Below, piece after piece: positions 24,253 to 37,449 of a DNA stretch of 64,000 nt. The notes below the pieces were generated by a model. It was not told the DNA's origin and made no database searches. It worked only from the letters and a program-made list of their open reading frames with translations. Where the stretch lies: positions 43,429,290-43,493,289 of the forward strand of contig NC_067282.1 in assembly GCF_020740795.1 (NCBI RefSeq), in the 5' to 3' direction. This DNA is from Apus apus. Its lineage: Eukaryota > Chordata > Aves > Apodiformes > Apodidae. The number at the start of each line of letters is the position of its first letter. The first letter of the stretch is position 1. Position numbers and translations under genes: made by a program.

Positions 24253-24270
24253 GTACCCTGTGTTCACTAG

Positions 24271-27200
24271 CCCAATACAGCCTTCTGGGCCCACCTGAGC
24301 TTGGCTGCTCAGAGGCACCTGATATCTCCTCTGCATCTGCTTCTGATCTGGCCCACAGATTTTATTTTCTAAACTAATTTTTGGATATATTGATGCCCTT
24401 CTGGATATACTGTATAGTATAACGTAGTGTCTCTAGCTCCCTTTCTTCCTCTTACACCATTACAGATGCAGTGATAGGAGTTCTGGTTTAGTGGTTTTGC
24501 CATTTAGAAAACAGTCATTTCAAATTTTTGAGCAGATTCTTCTAGCAATTTAATTTTATTTCACAATTCTTAGAGTGACTTTTCAGCTACATTTGTAAAA
24601 AAAGCAGAAAGAATGACAAAAGCTATATTCCCCTACCTTGCCATCTATATCCTAGAGTATGCAAAATGGAAAGAAACTTTTCTGAGGGAGTCTATGGATT
24701 AGGAAAGAAATGACAGAAAGATAATTATTAATCCAAAAGAAGAATGGTAGTTTGTCACACATCTTACTTGACATTTCTGTGTGGGTGTCAAGAAGGTGGA
24801 TAATGCAAGCACAGTTGCACTGCCTTTTTGGTACAGGAACAAAGCACTATGCCTTTAAAAAATTGAAGTAAGCTCCAGAAAAGTACTGGCCTGCTGTTGG
24901 AATACAGCTATGTATCTCATATGCCTGCTAAGATTTGGAAGCAAAGAGAAAAGAAAATGCAGACAGGCAGCAGACAGAAACATTGAATTATTTATTATTA
25001 TTTACAACTAATCATTCTTGTCAGATGCTGAACCAACTTGCTTCACACATGAAGGAGCACTCCTTACTGCTCTTTAGTTAGTGCAAGCTTTAATATGCAG
25101 CACACAGCAGAATACCCTTGCTTACAACTCTTGCCCAAACATGACTAGCTTGCAGTTTCCACTAAGTTAGTAACTCCAGATTAGCTACATAAAACCTGCC
25201 TTTCTTGCCTCTTCTGCTGCAGCTCAGCTCTCTCTGGACTGAGGTGAACAAACCTCTTTCTATCAGTCATAATTTGAGTTTTGAAACCAGCTTTTCCCAA
25301 AGCTCTACATACTTAAATAGTCTCTATCATTTTGATACTTGACCGCTGTATGATATCTAATGGGGCTCAGCTCCTTTCAGAAAGAAAAATAGAAGTGCCA
25401 GCCATAACAGGGGAAAGAAATTGCACAGCTGATCTGCAGGTCTTGCAATGATTGTGCAAGAGTCAGCAGAGCACTGAAATTTGGGTGCAATTCTCCTAGC
25501 TGGCATCTGAAGTGTTCCAGAGGCAATGCCATCATTTCTTCATCAGCAGAGCCTCACTTGTCAATTGCTGCCCCAAGAGACTAAATTCCCAACTGCTTGG
25601 AGCTCTGCACCATGGCAAAAAAAAAGGAGGGGTTTTAAAGAAAAAAGAAAATCAAAATCTCTTTGGAAATAGAAATCCTTATGCACTCAAAAGGGAGTAA
25701 CGTCAGATGTCACAACCTGACTGTGGTCTTTCTTACCATTTCCCTCTCGTTCATTTACCTGCCTCTGTGGTTAATTGAAAACTGCAGATTAGCATTTGGT
25801 GTGGAGTGACTAATCACGATGTGTGCTCCAGATGTTGCTGCTCTGCAGGGTCAACATGGGTAGGCAGAAAATGCACCTGCCATCTCTGGAGCTTAGTCCA
25901 CGCAAGGAAGGAAAATCAAAGATGCCTAGTGCACTCACATCACACAACCATGTGGATGTTGGAGTCAATGGTGCTATTGTACACACAGCTGCCTATTTGC
26001 TAGTGCTTTATACAAACTTAGAGCCCCTGCTGAAACACTGGAATACAAAGTTGTGCCCCTTTCCCTTTTCCATACCATGGATGTTGCAATGTATATTGGG
26101 ACAGTTTGTAAATAAAGGATTATTTAAATTCCATTAGGCAATGATTGCAGGCATCCCAGCTGTCTGCAGACAAAGCCATTGGTCTCAAATCTGAGCACAG
26201 ACAGAGTGATTTGATTGTAATCAGACTGAATGACCAACATGTGCCTATTCCCCTTGCCTGTGCATGAATACATTGTACAGACTGCAGTTCTTAGCACTTC
26301 TTCCTATGTACCTCTTTCTAAAAATTCTTACTACTTCATTACAGAAATAAAGTGTCAAGTGTATGTCTGGCCAGTCTCGGACTTACATGATTCCCTTCCC
26401 TTCCTCTCTCCTTCTCAGTGTTTCACATCTCTCTGATATGTAGTTGTCCAAGATGACAAGAAGGTCATGCAAGGGTTGCACTTGTGTAAGTATTTTCTTT
26501 CTCCTGGAAGTTTTGTTCTTTCTAAGATGAAACCTGAGGTAGATACTTGCATCCAAGAAAAGGTCTTGACAAGAAAAAAAATGAGTGTGTTACTATTTCT
26601 GATCTGGGAAAGAAAATCACTACTTCTTTGCCCATCACAGAGGCCAGTAGTCCATATTTCTATTATCTTGCCATGTTTTTCTTCCATCCTTCTTCACATT
26701 CACTGCCAAATGCCCAAACCTCTTGGCTATGTTGCCATACATTAAATTATTCTCATCTCTTAGGAAGAGAATAATTTAGAAATCATCAGGGAGCTCCTAT
26801 TTATGGAAAGAAGATTTTTTTTTTCACCTGAAAAAGATAGAACTGGTAAGTTGCAAGGGGACAGGCACTTAAAATCTACCTCATCTAAAAAGTGATGAAT
26901 TAAAAGTTATTCTCTATCACCTGGCAATGATGGGGAAGACTCCTCCTTTTCCTCAGAGGAGGGTGGGGAAAGTACAGGTTGCTGAGAACAAAGGGTTTTC
27001 CTGAGTTCATTATGAAAACTAATGTTCCCATGCCTTTACCTCCAGCAAGGGAGTTCAGAGATGTTCCCTCATCCCTGTGGATGTTTTCTACCTACTGGAG
27101 CAAACTGGAATCCATGACCTGCACTGCTCAAGATGACCATGATGTGTGGTCATACTTGGTTACAGTGTGCTGGGATGACTGAATTATGCTAAGAAGTAGA

Positions 27201-27961
27201 TGCTTATGTATGCACTCATCTTAGGAAATGTGCAGGTTTTATTTTATTACAAAAATAGGTACATATTTGTAAACATGACTCACTGCTCTTTGTTCTGGCT
27301 TGAAATCTCTATTTGCTCCCCATGTGCTGAGAGAGGAAGGGATGCTCACATTACCAAAACCAACCTCACCAGAGATCCTAGGTGCTGATTGCACAAATCC
27401 ATTCAGCCTTCTTATCCTGGCTCCATCCATTCCAGTGACTCAGGAGACCTTTTTGCCAATGTAATAGAGGTTGTGCCTCTTAGTAGAGGTCTTGTGCAGA
27501 GACTTCTCCTCCTCTCCCAGCTGAGACAGGAAGGATTCTGGTGGTATACTGTGTTGTGTGATAAGCTCCAGCACTTCAGGCCTTTGCTAGGCCATTCCCT
27601 AACACTAGACTTCCCCCACCTGCATTGGGCTAGAAAGCCTCTTGTCATCACACAGGAACTGTGCTCTGCACAGAGGTACAGTGAACCTGGTTACAGTTTC
27701 CAAAAAACAACTGAGCTTGTGTTTACAGCCCTTTAAAGTGGATTTATGACTGCAGACACTCATGAGCAACCTGGGCTGGGAACTTCCCTGCAAGATTTCA
27801 GACAAATTTCTGCTCAGGAAGAGAGGCTGCATTTTGAGCTCCTATATCTGAGAAGTTTTCTATTCTGTTCCAGTCAGGCAGCTAAGAGAAACCCTGGTCT
27901 GCAGTAGAGAGCCCTAGGCCTTTTGGTTTGACCTAAAATGATTGGAGACACTGTCAGTTTT
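24271..27961. other. Intergenic; possible conserved non-coding segments at 25720-25870 and 26100-26230
   Basis: No gene or transposon was recognised. The two segments named have the balanced, TAAT/ATTA-rich, repeat-free texture of conserved non-coding DNA (GTGGTTAATTGAAAACTGC; GATTTGATTGTAATCAGAC). This is an impression only. Confidence 0.35.
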
Positions 27962-28085
27962 CATAGAATCATGGAATGGTTTGGGTTGGAAGGAACCTTA
28001 AAGATCAGTTAATTCCAAGCCCCCTGCATGGGCAGGGACACCTCCCACTAGACCAGGTTGCTCTAAGCCCCATCCAACATGGCTA
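27962..28085 (-). repeat. CR1 LINE 3' tail
   Basis: CATAGAATCATGGAATGG, TTTGGGTTGGAAGGAACCTT, GGGCAGGGACACCTCCCACT, AGACCAGGTTGCTCTAAGCC. This is a reversed avian CR1 terminus. Confidence 0.92.
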
Positions 28086-30717
28086 TAATTTACTTATCTC
28101 TCTGTTACTACACACTTAAAACTGCCTGTGAAATGCTTTTTTCAGCCATGAAATTCACCAAATTTTTCAGCGCCCAGTTATTGATAGCTTAACTATTAAT
28201 TCCTTTATAGATGAAGAGAATTTAAAAAAAAAAAAAAGTGAAAAAGATAATTATAATAAAAGAGGAAGTAAATAGATGCACCTATCTATGAAGTTTTATT
28301 TGCCTGGTCCCATAAAGCCAAGGTAGGTAGGTTGTAGCTGGATGAGTAAAAACCTCAAGATCACTCTATTAAATTCAAGAAATTTGATTGAGAACAGACA
28401 AGTAGATTTAAAAAATCTTCTAAAAATATAACAATCAAAAACACTGAATTCATAAATTAGCAATGAAGGGGAGAAGTCCTGAGGAAAAGACTAAGGCTTT
28501 CAGAAAATAAAATTTTAAAAAATCTCTTTCTAGATATTTATTTTACATATAAAATAACCATGCAAAAGAAGATTTTCTTAACAAAATAATAAAAGCATTC
28601 TCTAAAAAACACAGAGCAAATTCTTCTTCATTGTAAGGGGAAAAATAAAATACAACCGGAGACTTGCAATTTATTTTTTTATAAAGCCTGAGCCAAATGA
28701 AACTGAGCAGAAACAGGAGTGCAATTTTATTTATTTTGCACTGGTACAGTTTAGGTACTGTGTAGGTACACCAGTACTGTGTAGATTTCTCCACATGCAT
28801 AAACCAAAAGAACAATAAAAATACTTCTAGTGACCTTTTCCTAAGGAAAATAAATCAGTAAAGCATAATGCTTTCATATAGCACACTTGCAGCATAGAAT
28901 TCCTTATTAAATGTACAAGCAAAATGCTTTGCCACATGCTTAAAATAAGGTTTGGCAGCATAGTACCCAGAGAGTCTGTGGGCTTTATAGAGCTGCTTAC
29001 AGTTTCCTTTAAGGTACTCACTGTCAGTCATGATTAGAGAGAGGATAAATGGCTGAGCAGTGCAGTTAGCTGAGATGATGTGGCAATTCCTGCATTCCCA
29101 TAACTATCCCACAGCTTCAGAAATGCCATGTGTATACACAGAATGGTGTGCCTCAGCCAGGAAGCTCTCTGTACAAAAAAAAAAGTGAAAATATAAGAGC
29201 TAAAACAGTTAACACAGTAGGGAAATCACTGAATCCACATCAGACTTACTACAAGTACACATGCACCTGCTGTTGCAGAAGAGTTAGAAAAGGTAAAGAT
29301 TCAGTTAAGGAATATAATAGTTGTAGAGGAAAACTGCAGGTCAATACATTGCCATACAAAAGACAAAAATCGCTGTAGTATGAGAGTATCTCTGCAAAAA
29401 GCAATGGTGAAATACATTTCCTAGTGGGTGGTGTGTCAGACAGAAAACACAGGATTTTCACAAGGACACAGTATCTTCAGGAAAGGGTGGGAAAGGTGGA
29501 GGATTTTATAATTCTGAAATTATTGTCCTATGTTCTGCCTTTTTCTGTTTGTGAAATGTCTGTGTGATAGATAAAGTCATCTTGGGGAAAACATTCAGTA
29601 TCAGCCAATCACTATTACAGAAGAGAACTGCTCTGACCTCAGGAAAATTTTCTTGCTTGATTTAAACCAATTTTTTCAGAACTACATATCCTGTTATTCC
29701 ATATAAAGGGAACAACTTGCTGATTTCAGCCAGTGACTCTTTTATTCCCATTTGCTGCTGTAAAAATTAAGATTAAATGTTATCTCATGTTGTCTAAAAA
29801 TGCTAATTTAAAGCCACATTTCTTCCTCTAATTTTCTGTAATCTAATTCTGCAAACGAAAATGTGGGAAGAACATTGAGCTATTTAAGAGCCTATCAAGG
29901 GGGAAATGGTGAGAACAACTGTATGGGTTATAGTGAGGGAATTATTGCCACAATTGTGTTTAAAGCTACAATAGGGCCTTCTCTTGAGGAACCTGATGAA
30001 CACAAAGTATGGGAGAAGCCACTACAACCTGTTACTTGTAACATTAAGAGGTTACTGTTTATCCTGACAGTATCCGCCTCTGTGCTCCAAGAGTTTGCGC
30101 AGCCTCTAGGAGCTGAGTAGTTGTCACTGATGGCACTTGTACCCAGCCACCTGCCTTTGCCACAGCTGAGTTTCCATGCTGTCCCTCTAATTTCCATATT
30201 AATTAATACATATCAGAAATACATATTGGAAGCAGGGCCTCAAAAAAAGCAGATACCAACTCCAGTGAGTGCAAGTCCAGGTAAGAGCAAAGGAGTGAGC
30301 TGTGTGCTGCGTGTGTAGTTGCACTCCAAAATGCACATCAGCAATGTGGTGACTCCATAAATGGCATTTAGGAAAAGCATAAACAACTGAATATAACAAA
30401 GAAGCAACTTTTAGATGTGTCAAAACAGTGCTAGGAAAGATCTGAGAAAATACTCTGATACATTCTCCAGATACTCTCTGGCTGTGCACAGCAAAGGTAG
30501 AATGAGATTAAATGGTCAAAACACAAACACTGTTGTACAGAGCCCTGGTCTATGGTGCCAACTTCATTATTTGTATGTTTTGCAAACCTTCAAACAAAAA
30601 GATGGTATTTGAATGATATGTGTTGTGGTCGAAGGTAGCTGCAGCAGTAGTTATGTGGTGCCATTCACAAGGCTGCATCCCTGCATCTTGGATAGGTCAA
30701 AAGGGCTTTGGCTATGA
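28086..30717. other. Intergenic, nothing recognised
   Basis: AT-rich; an A13 run lies at about 28225. No gene or repeat was recognised. Confidence 0.45.
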
Positions 30718-30955
30718 ATCACAGAACCACAGAATTGTCAGAGTTGGAAGGCACCTCCTGAGACCATCTAGTCCAACTCCCCCACTAAAGCAGGATCACC
30801 CAGAGCACATTACTCAGGACTACATCCAGGTGGGTCTTGAATATCACCAGAGAAGTGGACTGCACAACCTCCCCGGGCAGCTTTGTCATCCTCAGATTAA
30901 AGATTTTTTTTTCCTCATGTTTAAATGGAACTTCCTATGTTCTCAGAATTATATT
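30718..30955 (-). repeat. CR1 LINE 3' fragment
   Basis: ATCACAGAACCACAGAATTG, GAGTTGGAAGGCACCTCCTG, AGACCATCTAGTCCAACTCC, CTACATCCAGGTGGGTCTTG. This is a reversed CR1 terminus of the AGGCACCTC subtype, with about 150 bases of body. Confidence 0.9.
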
Positions 30956-33297
30956 TTGTATGTAGAAGACTCAAAATATGTATCTATCACATATTTTGCA
31001 GCTTTTTTGGAAATATGATATAGGAATGGTGGATTGACATGTGATAAAAAAGGCAGCTAGAAATGTCTTCAAGAAAAGTTAAGGGCAGTGTTTTCAGGAA
31101 CTTGAGACACCCCTCAGCACAGAACATTGTTCCTATAGAGTTACAAGCCCATATAATTTTGTTTTTTTTAAATGAAATGCCCACTAAGAGCACAGTAGAG
31201 AAGCATTCTTTCCATTAATAAGTCTAGTGAAAATTCAAACACTACTTCAAGGACAGCAGTTCTACAGACGCTTTTGAACTTACATTAGTGAAGCAGGGCA
31301 AATTTGAATGTTTGCCTTTAAAAAGAAGAGGACATTTCTCTTTGCCCTTCTTCTCTATTTTCTACAGTTTCCCGAGAGATTACTTGAATAAAATATTAAG
31401 AACACTAAGACCCAACAGAAATCTCAATGAAAGGTCTAAAACTTGCCTTGTCAGCAGAATTTACTTCTTTCAGGAAACTGAAATGCATTTTCAAATGTTT
31501 TCATTCTATTTATATAATTATATGAGGGACTGAGTTGACCAGTGGTTATATTGTTATTCAAATCAATATTGTTATATTGTTAGTCAATTATAATTGACTA
31601 GTGAGTGAAGCGTAAATTCCCACTAACTGCATATATAAAAGCAAACCTTTACAAATACTGGGTTTTGCACTGCTAAATCCCAGGTTACTGTTTCAGTAAA
31701 TATGAAGTCCTGAATGTAATAGAGAGAACACTGTTTTGGCAAAATTGTTATGCACATCCTGCTGTGACAGCACTTTTTATTGTGATCAGCTGCTATTAAA
31801 AAGTTATACATATAAACTCTAATAGAGAAAGAGAAAGCCATCACAACCTGCATAAATCAAAAGCTATTAAATTCTAAATACTGTACTAACTGCATTGTAT
31901 AAATTCAATAAGGTAAGGGAAAAGAACACAAAGAAAGAAGTAGTCAGCATGGTTAAAAATGAAGTTATTTAACTTTATTAGGAACAACATGAAAAATTGT
32001 ATTGATCATTGCTAGATGAAAGTTGGAGGCTTGTTAGTTCAAGAAAAGTATAAATATTTTGCTCTGCAGGTCTGCTGAGAAAAATGAACAACTTCCCTTC
32101 TCAGAATAATCAAAAAAAAGATGAGCAACAAGTATTTTCTTTAATCAGGTCTGGCCAATTTCCATCCGGTGTCTTTACAAGCCTGTGTAATTACTGACGC
32201 AGCCTCCTCAGAAAGTCTCAGAACTCTGGGTAAGCTCCAAAAAAAACAGGAACTGTTTGAGTTTTAAGACAGTGGTTCAAAAAACAAACAAACAGACAAA
32301 CAAACAAAAAGATAATTTGGGAACTTCAGGCTCACAAATCTGACATCAATTGTCAGATATCTGTTTTTCAGTGTAAAAAATACCTATCTGCTGTACTAAC
32401 TAGTCAGAAATTATGCTGAACAGTTGTGTGACATGGTAACGTTGATCAACACTGATACATGGAACAGGGATCCTCTCATATTAGTTTCGCTTTGGTTTTT
32501 AAGGCTATTTAGTTGTTAGAAATGGAACTAATGTTTAATGAGAAAACACCTTATACACTGCCGTGCATTTTGATTGAGCACAGATGCTCACAGTGGTGTT
32601 TTACTGAATCCCTGGGACTGCCAATGCAAGCCTTGGACAGACAAACAGAAAAAAACAGAGGATAGGACAGAGACATTTTACTGTGCATTGGCACATTCCC
32701 TTACTGGAATGAGCAGCCTCTGAAATCAGCAGTTCAAAAGATGTTGATAAATTGAAGAGGATTTAAAGAAGAGACATGAAGTGACTAAAGGACTGAAAAA
32801 CATGTCTTATATGACAGATCACAGCAGCTCACTCTGTTTAGTCACAGACAAGTCCTGCTGGCCCTAGTAACTCTATTATGCTGTGAGCCAGTTCAGGGAG
32901 ATGACTGGTGGACAGCTAACCTGCCTTCTTCTGTTTGCTTGTGTAAGGTTATCATCTGCACCAGGCCCCCAGACTGGTTCACCCCACGGCCAAGACACAG
33001 GTAAGTGGTGGGGAGCTGAAGGAAAAGCTACAAGAATTCATCCTCAGATTTAGATCAAATGAATGGCCTCCACACATACCTTCCTATCGAATGCTCTCTC
33101 CCACCTCAGAGGGTCAGGGAAGAAGACACTGCAGACCCTTCTGCATGGAATCCAAAGCTGCTGACATTCACAGTGGAACAATTAATTGAGCCCTGTGAGC
33201 GCTGCCTTTTTTTTCACCAGTAGTATCATCCATGGGATCAGATAGGAGTTTAAGAGATTTCACTGGCTGATTTAAAGACTCTGCTCAGGGGAGTCCT
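30956..33297. other. Intergenic, nothing recognised
   Basis: AT-rich DNA with a (CAAA)n-like stretch at 32279-32310. No gene was recognised. Confidence 0.45.
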
Positions 33298-33362
33298 GCA
33301 GTGTATGCTACATAGAACAATAGACTAGATGATCTGGACATTTCTGTCCTCAAACCCTAGGA
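33298..33362 (+). repeat. Possible old CR1/L3 3' end
   Basis: TAGACTAGATGATCTGGAC, TCTGTCCTCAAACCCTAGG resembles the degraded sense terminus of an old CR1/L3 element. It is short, so tentative. Confidence 0.4.
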
Positions 33363-36300
33363 GGCGATGTGTTGAAAAACATCCAATCTTATAATCTGCA
33401 AGCAGTCTACAAACTTTTATTTTAGTAACAGAAACACCTGTGCATTTGTATACGAATACTCTTCTAGTATTTTCTAAAGTATGACTGTTCAGTCCAGTTA
33501 TCTGCAATTGAGCACTATCCAGCCTTTAACATGATACAAACAAGTCTGAGGGGATAAACATGATAGTGCTCCAGCAAGGCTAATAAAGCCATCATTCTCA
33601 CCTATAAAAGAAAAGGTGCCTTTACCCAGTTTTATTATCGTTTATACAGCACTTTTCATGGGTTATTCAGAGCACAAAATTTCAAGGAACTGTAAAAACT
33701 ATTTTAAACTGAAAGTCTTCAGGCCCACAGCAGATAAGCTGTTAGGCTGCCTGCTGGAAACAGCTAAATCTTTCCCATGTTCCAACCATACCCTGAGACA
33801 GCAGATAATGTACAGACTATGAAAGCAAACCCTGGAAGTAAGTGGGTCAGAAGTCCAGCAGAGAAAAAGTGCCAATTTGTGGCTGCTGGGAGCTTACCAG
33901 AATACAAATGCTGCCCCTTTATTCATGTGAGGCACCAGCAGCAGGACTGTGCTGGCTCAGGGACCACCAAGCCACCTCAGTCATTGACAGGAAGGAAGCA
34001 AGGCAGAAGGGGCTACTGTGGTCAGGACCAGCAGGTCATCCTGGGGCCTGGGTCACAGCTGCCCATCCAGCTTGGATCTAGCCGTAAGAGGGACCACAGC
34101 AGGAAGGGATTGCCACATATCACTTGTGAATCATTGCAAGACCTCCTGGTCATTGCAGCTTTCTGAAATACTGATAACTTGAGCTGTCAGATGTAGGAAG
34201 ATGTGGAAGTGAATTTCACAAAGTGAAGGAAAATGAGGAACATTTGTACAGGACTACAGATTTGAAGAAAAAAAAAAAATCCATAATTGGATTCCCTTAT
34301 TAGAAAAGAGAGTTGTCACATTCCAGGAAAAACCTCTGCCCTTCTAAAGGAAAAAAATTTAACTTGAGGCTTCTAATAATCACAGACTTTGCTGTTACAA
34401 AAGGACAGACATAGACACTAAGCTATGTGGACAATCTGAGTCACACCACACTACATCCAAATCTGTGGAATTCTACATAGTTATGACGATATGCTCTGCT
34501 AAAGGACTGTTTATTAAGTCTTGGTGTGACCCTAAAGTTCAGCCACACCAGAAAAACAGTCAGATCTGAGGTGGCAGCATTGTGGGCTACTGCAGATATC
34601 TCTGAAACCAAAAAGAAAGGTCATTCCCATCACACCAGCACTGTGTTCCCTACTGAAGAAAGTTCGGGCAGGGAGAGGACTGAAGGAAAGGACTTACCTT
34701 TATTTTACTTTTTTGTTTTTTCCTCCCCAATAAACTGACCAAGGCTGTGACTTTACTTCAAAATCCCAAAGGAAAATAATAGGTCATGTGCTCTTTATCA
34801 ATGGAGCTTATACTTTGTCGCAGTCTAGACAGGCTCTTCTCTCTAGCTGAACTTCTGTAAGTTAACATTTCTGTATTCTTGTCTGAAAGGACTGTTAAGC
34901 TGTAAAAGCCAAGTCAGAGGCTAGATGGAGCTGGGCATCATCTGCACACTGACATTACAGGACATGTTGACTCATTCCTATATACTCCTGTGGGAACTTC
35001 CCTCCCTTTCATAATATGTTGAATTAAAAAGGCTGATAAAACATGAACCCACATCTGTCCATTTCCCTAAGCAAGGTGTACTGCTAACATTGTTGTTTCC
35101 CAGCAGCAAACAGCTAAGCACTGAGCTTTTTTGAAGGTGAAAAATCATCCAGATGATGTCAAAGAAGACCTGGAACAAACAAATTACATTAACGACTGTA
35201 GTTTTTCGGGGAAGGGGCTGAGTTTCCAAGGTAGGACTAATGTGCATTTTTTTTATTAGTCAGAAAAATATCTTTTATTTCTTGTGAGACCAAGAAATGT
35301 TGCCAAAACCGTGAGTCTGCTCCCACTTCGTGCAAGGATTTTTCCTAGCTCTTATTTCCTCACAAGGAAACACATCTTCTTCAAAACCCTGACTCACTGT
35401 TGCCAACAGTTTTGATGGAAGTATCGAATACTCCACAGTATGTGCTAAAAACTTTTAGAGCAAGAAATGTGTAGCACAGCTTAATTTTATTCCAGTTTGA
35501 TCACAGTGGAGAGTGGAACAGGGAAGAAATGTGATCATTTGACTGACTGTGGTTTTGACTGTCTCAGCAGTTGTGCAGTGTGTACTTCCAACAGACTACT
35601 TGCAATGGTGGTATTAATACTTCAGCAATCATACATAAGAGTTCTGTTTAGCAGCAGAGCCTTACAGTTCACTGCAAGGGGAAAAACACATGCAGCTCAT
35701 TTTCATGAAAAACAGAATTGTCATTTGCTTTCAAAAACTAAATGCTAGTGTTTTCTAAGTAGATAAGACATTTCTACTTAATTTTTCATTACTAACTATG
35801 CTGAAGTTTTCCTATAATAAAAAACCCTCAGTACAATATAGCCTTTGGAAAATATTTTCCTGCACATTTTGATCCATGTCTGCCAGCCAAAAGGACAGAA
35901 GGAATCCCAAAAGCTCTATATTCATAACAAAAAGTTTCTCCAGCAAAGGTACCAACAGAAGGGTTTAAAACAGGCAGCCAAGAAGGGCTCTTGTAACAAG
36001 GCTCAAAGCTGTTTGAGCTACACTTGAAAACACTGCAGAAATTTGGAGGCTGAAAATATTTTTTAACCATTCTGGTCCACCCACTCTTTTGGCTAACTGG
36101 CCAGAGTCACAAAAGTAAGCATGACCACTTGGCTTCTCAGTCTATGCAGACTTAGTACGCTCAGACTACTCTGTCCTCCTTTGACAAAAGGTTTAATATA
36201 GACAGTGCCAGACATTAATTACAGTAATTTGCTGTTAGCCTTGTTTCCTAAGGAAATAAGGCTCATATACTTGCATTGTCCATTTGGGTGCACATCTGCC

Positions 36301-37240
36301 TCCCTTAATAACTTCTGAGTTGATGGGTAATTTCAAACACGAGCACCTCACAGATGTGACACTCTTAAAAATTCCATGAATACTGCTGGCTCGGTAAAAG
36401 AAAGCAGGAAAAAATCTCTAAGTTCACTGTGGGAGAAGGGCAGAATTCAGCCATAATCTTCAGCACAGCAAAAGCTGGATCTGCCAAAGAACATGCCACC
36501 TTTTGTCTAGTAAAAGTGAAATAAAAGGGATGGGGCTGAGCAGAGTAATTGAAGTGGTAGTATGAAGGAAATGAGACCTAAGCCTGCAAGAAAACAGACA
36601 AAGTTCTGTTGCTCGTGGAACATTCCTTCTTAAATTATTGCATGACAGCAAAGCTCTCAAATACTATCAAGCTGTCAAACAAAACAGTTGGTCAAATGTC
36701 TTTCAGCTGGTATCTCTGCATTATAACCATGCTACCCAAGAATCTATTAAATCTAACTATTAAATATATAGCATTATACTAGCAATTCATTGCTACTTGT
36801 CTATAAACTGACCACAGGTTTATTATAAACCACCGAGTGTATAAATAGTTCACTAGGGATCAGAGTAGCTAACAAGATCAGCCCTCTGTTCCTTAACAGA
36901 ATTTCTAAATGCATTTCTCTAGGATCATTTATTTCCTTTGGTATTAATGTTTCTTTAATTAAGTTAGAACTATGTCCAATGTTCTTATTCTCTGGCTTCA
37001 TTTAAAAAATTATTTTATTCCAATGATTACTTTGTGCTATTCAAATTAAGCTGTTTAATCACTATGGTTTTCTGAGGACTGATTTTTAGTGACCAGTACT
37101 ACAGAAATTCTCCATGACATTTAAAAGGAAAGTACAAGTCTAAGCAATATACATTTTTGTTTATCTTGCCACAGGTGTTCCTAGAGATCCCTAGGTACTT
37201 AATGTGGTTTACTCAATGTTTCTGCTTTGCATACAAAGGA
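33363..37240. other. Intergenic, nothing recognised
   Basis: Mostly AT-rich. A 129-codon open frame at 33777-34166 lies in a mildly G+C-rich stretch without a recognisable domain. Confidence 0.4.
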
Positions 37241-37448
37241 AGAAATTATTCACCATGAGGGTAGTAAGGCTAGGGAGGTGGTTGATGCTCCCTCCCTGGA
37301 GGTGTTTAAGAGAGGATTGGATGAGGCTTTGTGCAGCCTGGTCTAGTGTGAGGTGTCCCTGCTCAGAGCAGGGAGGTTAGAACTTGATGATCTTTAAGGT
37401 CCCTTCCAACCTTAGCCATTCTAGTATTCTATGATTCCATGATTCTAT
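37241..37448 (+). repeat. CR1 LINE 3' fragment
   Basis: AGAAATTATTCACCATGAGG, CTCCCTGGAGGTGTTTAAGA, TTGGATGAGGCTTTGTGCAG, AAGGTCCCTTCCAACC and a run of ATTCTATGATTC-type octamers. Sense orientation; it bounds the repeat-free KCTD12 3' region. Confidence 0.93.
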
Positions 37449-37449
37449 A

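Noticed and set aside
33777..34166. 129-codon plus-strand frame
   Set aside because: No recognisable domain, and a second overlapping frame of similar quality is present.
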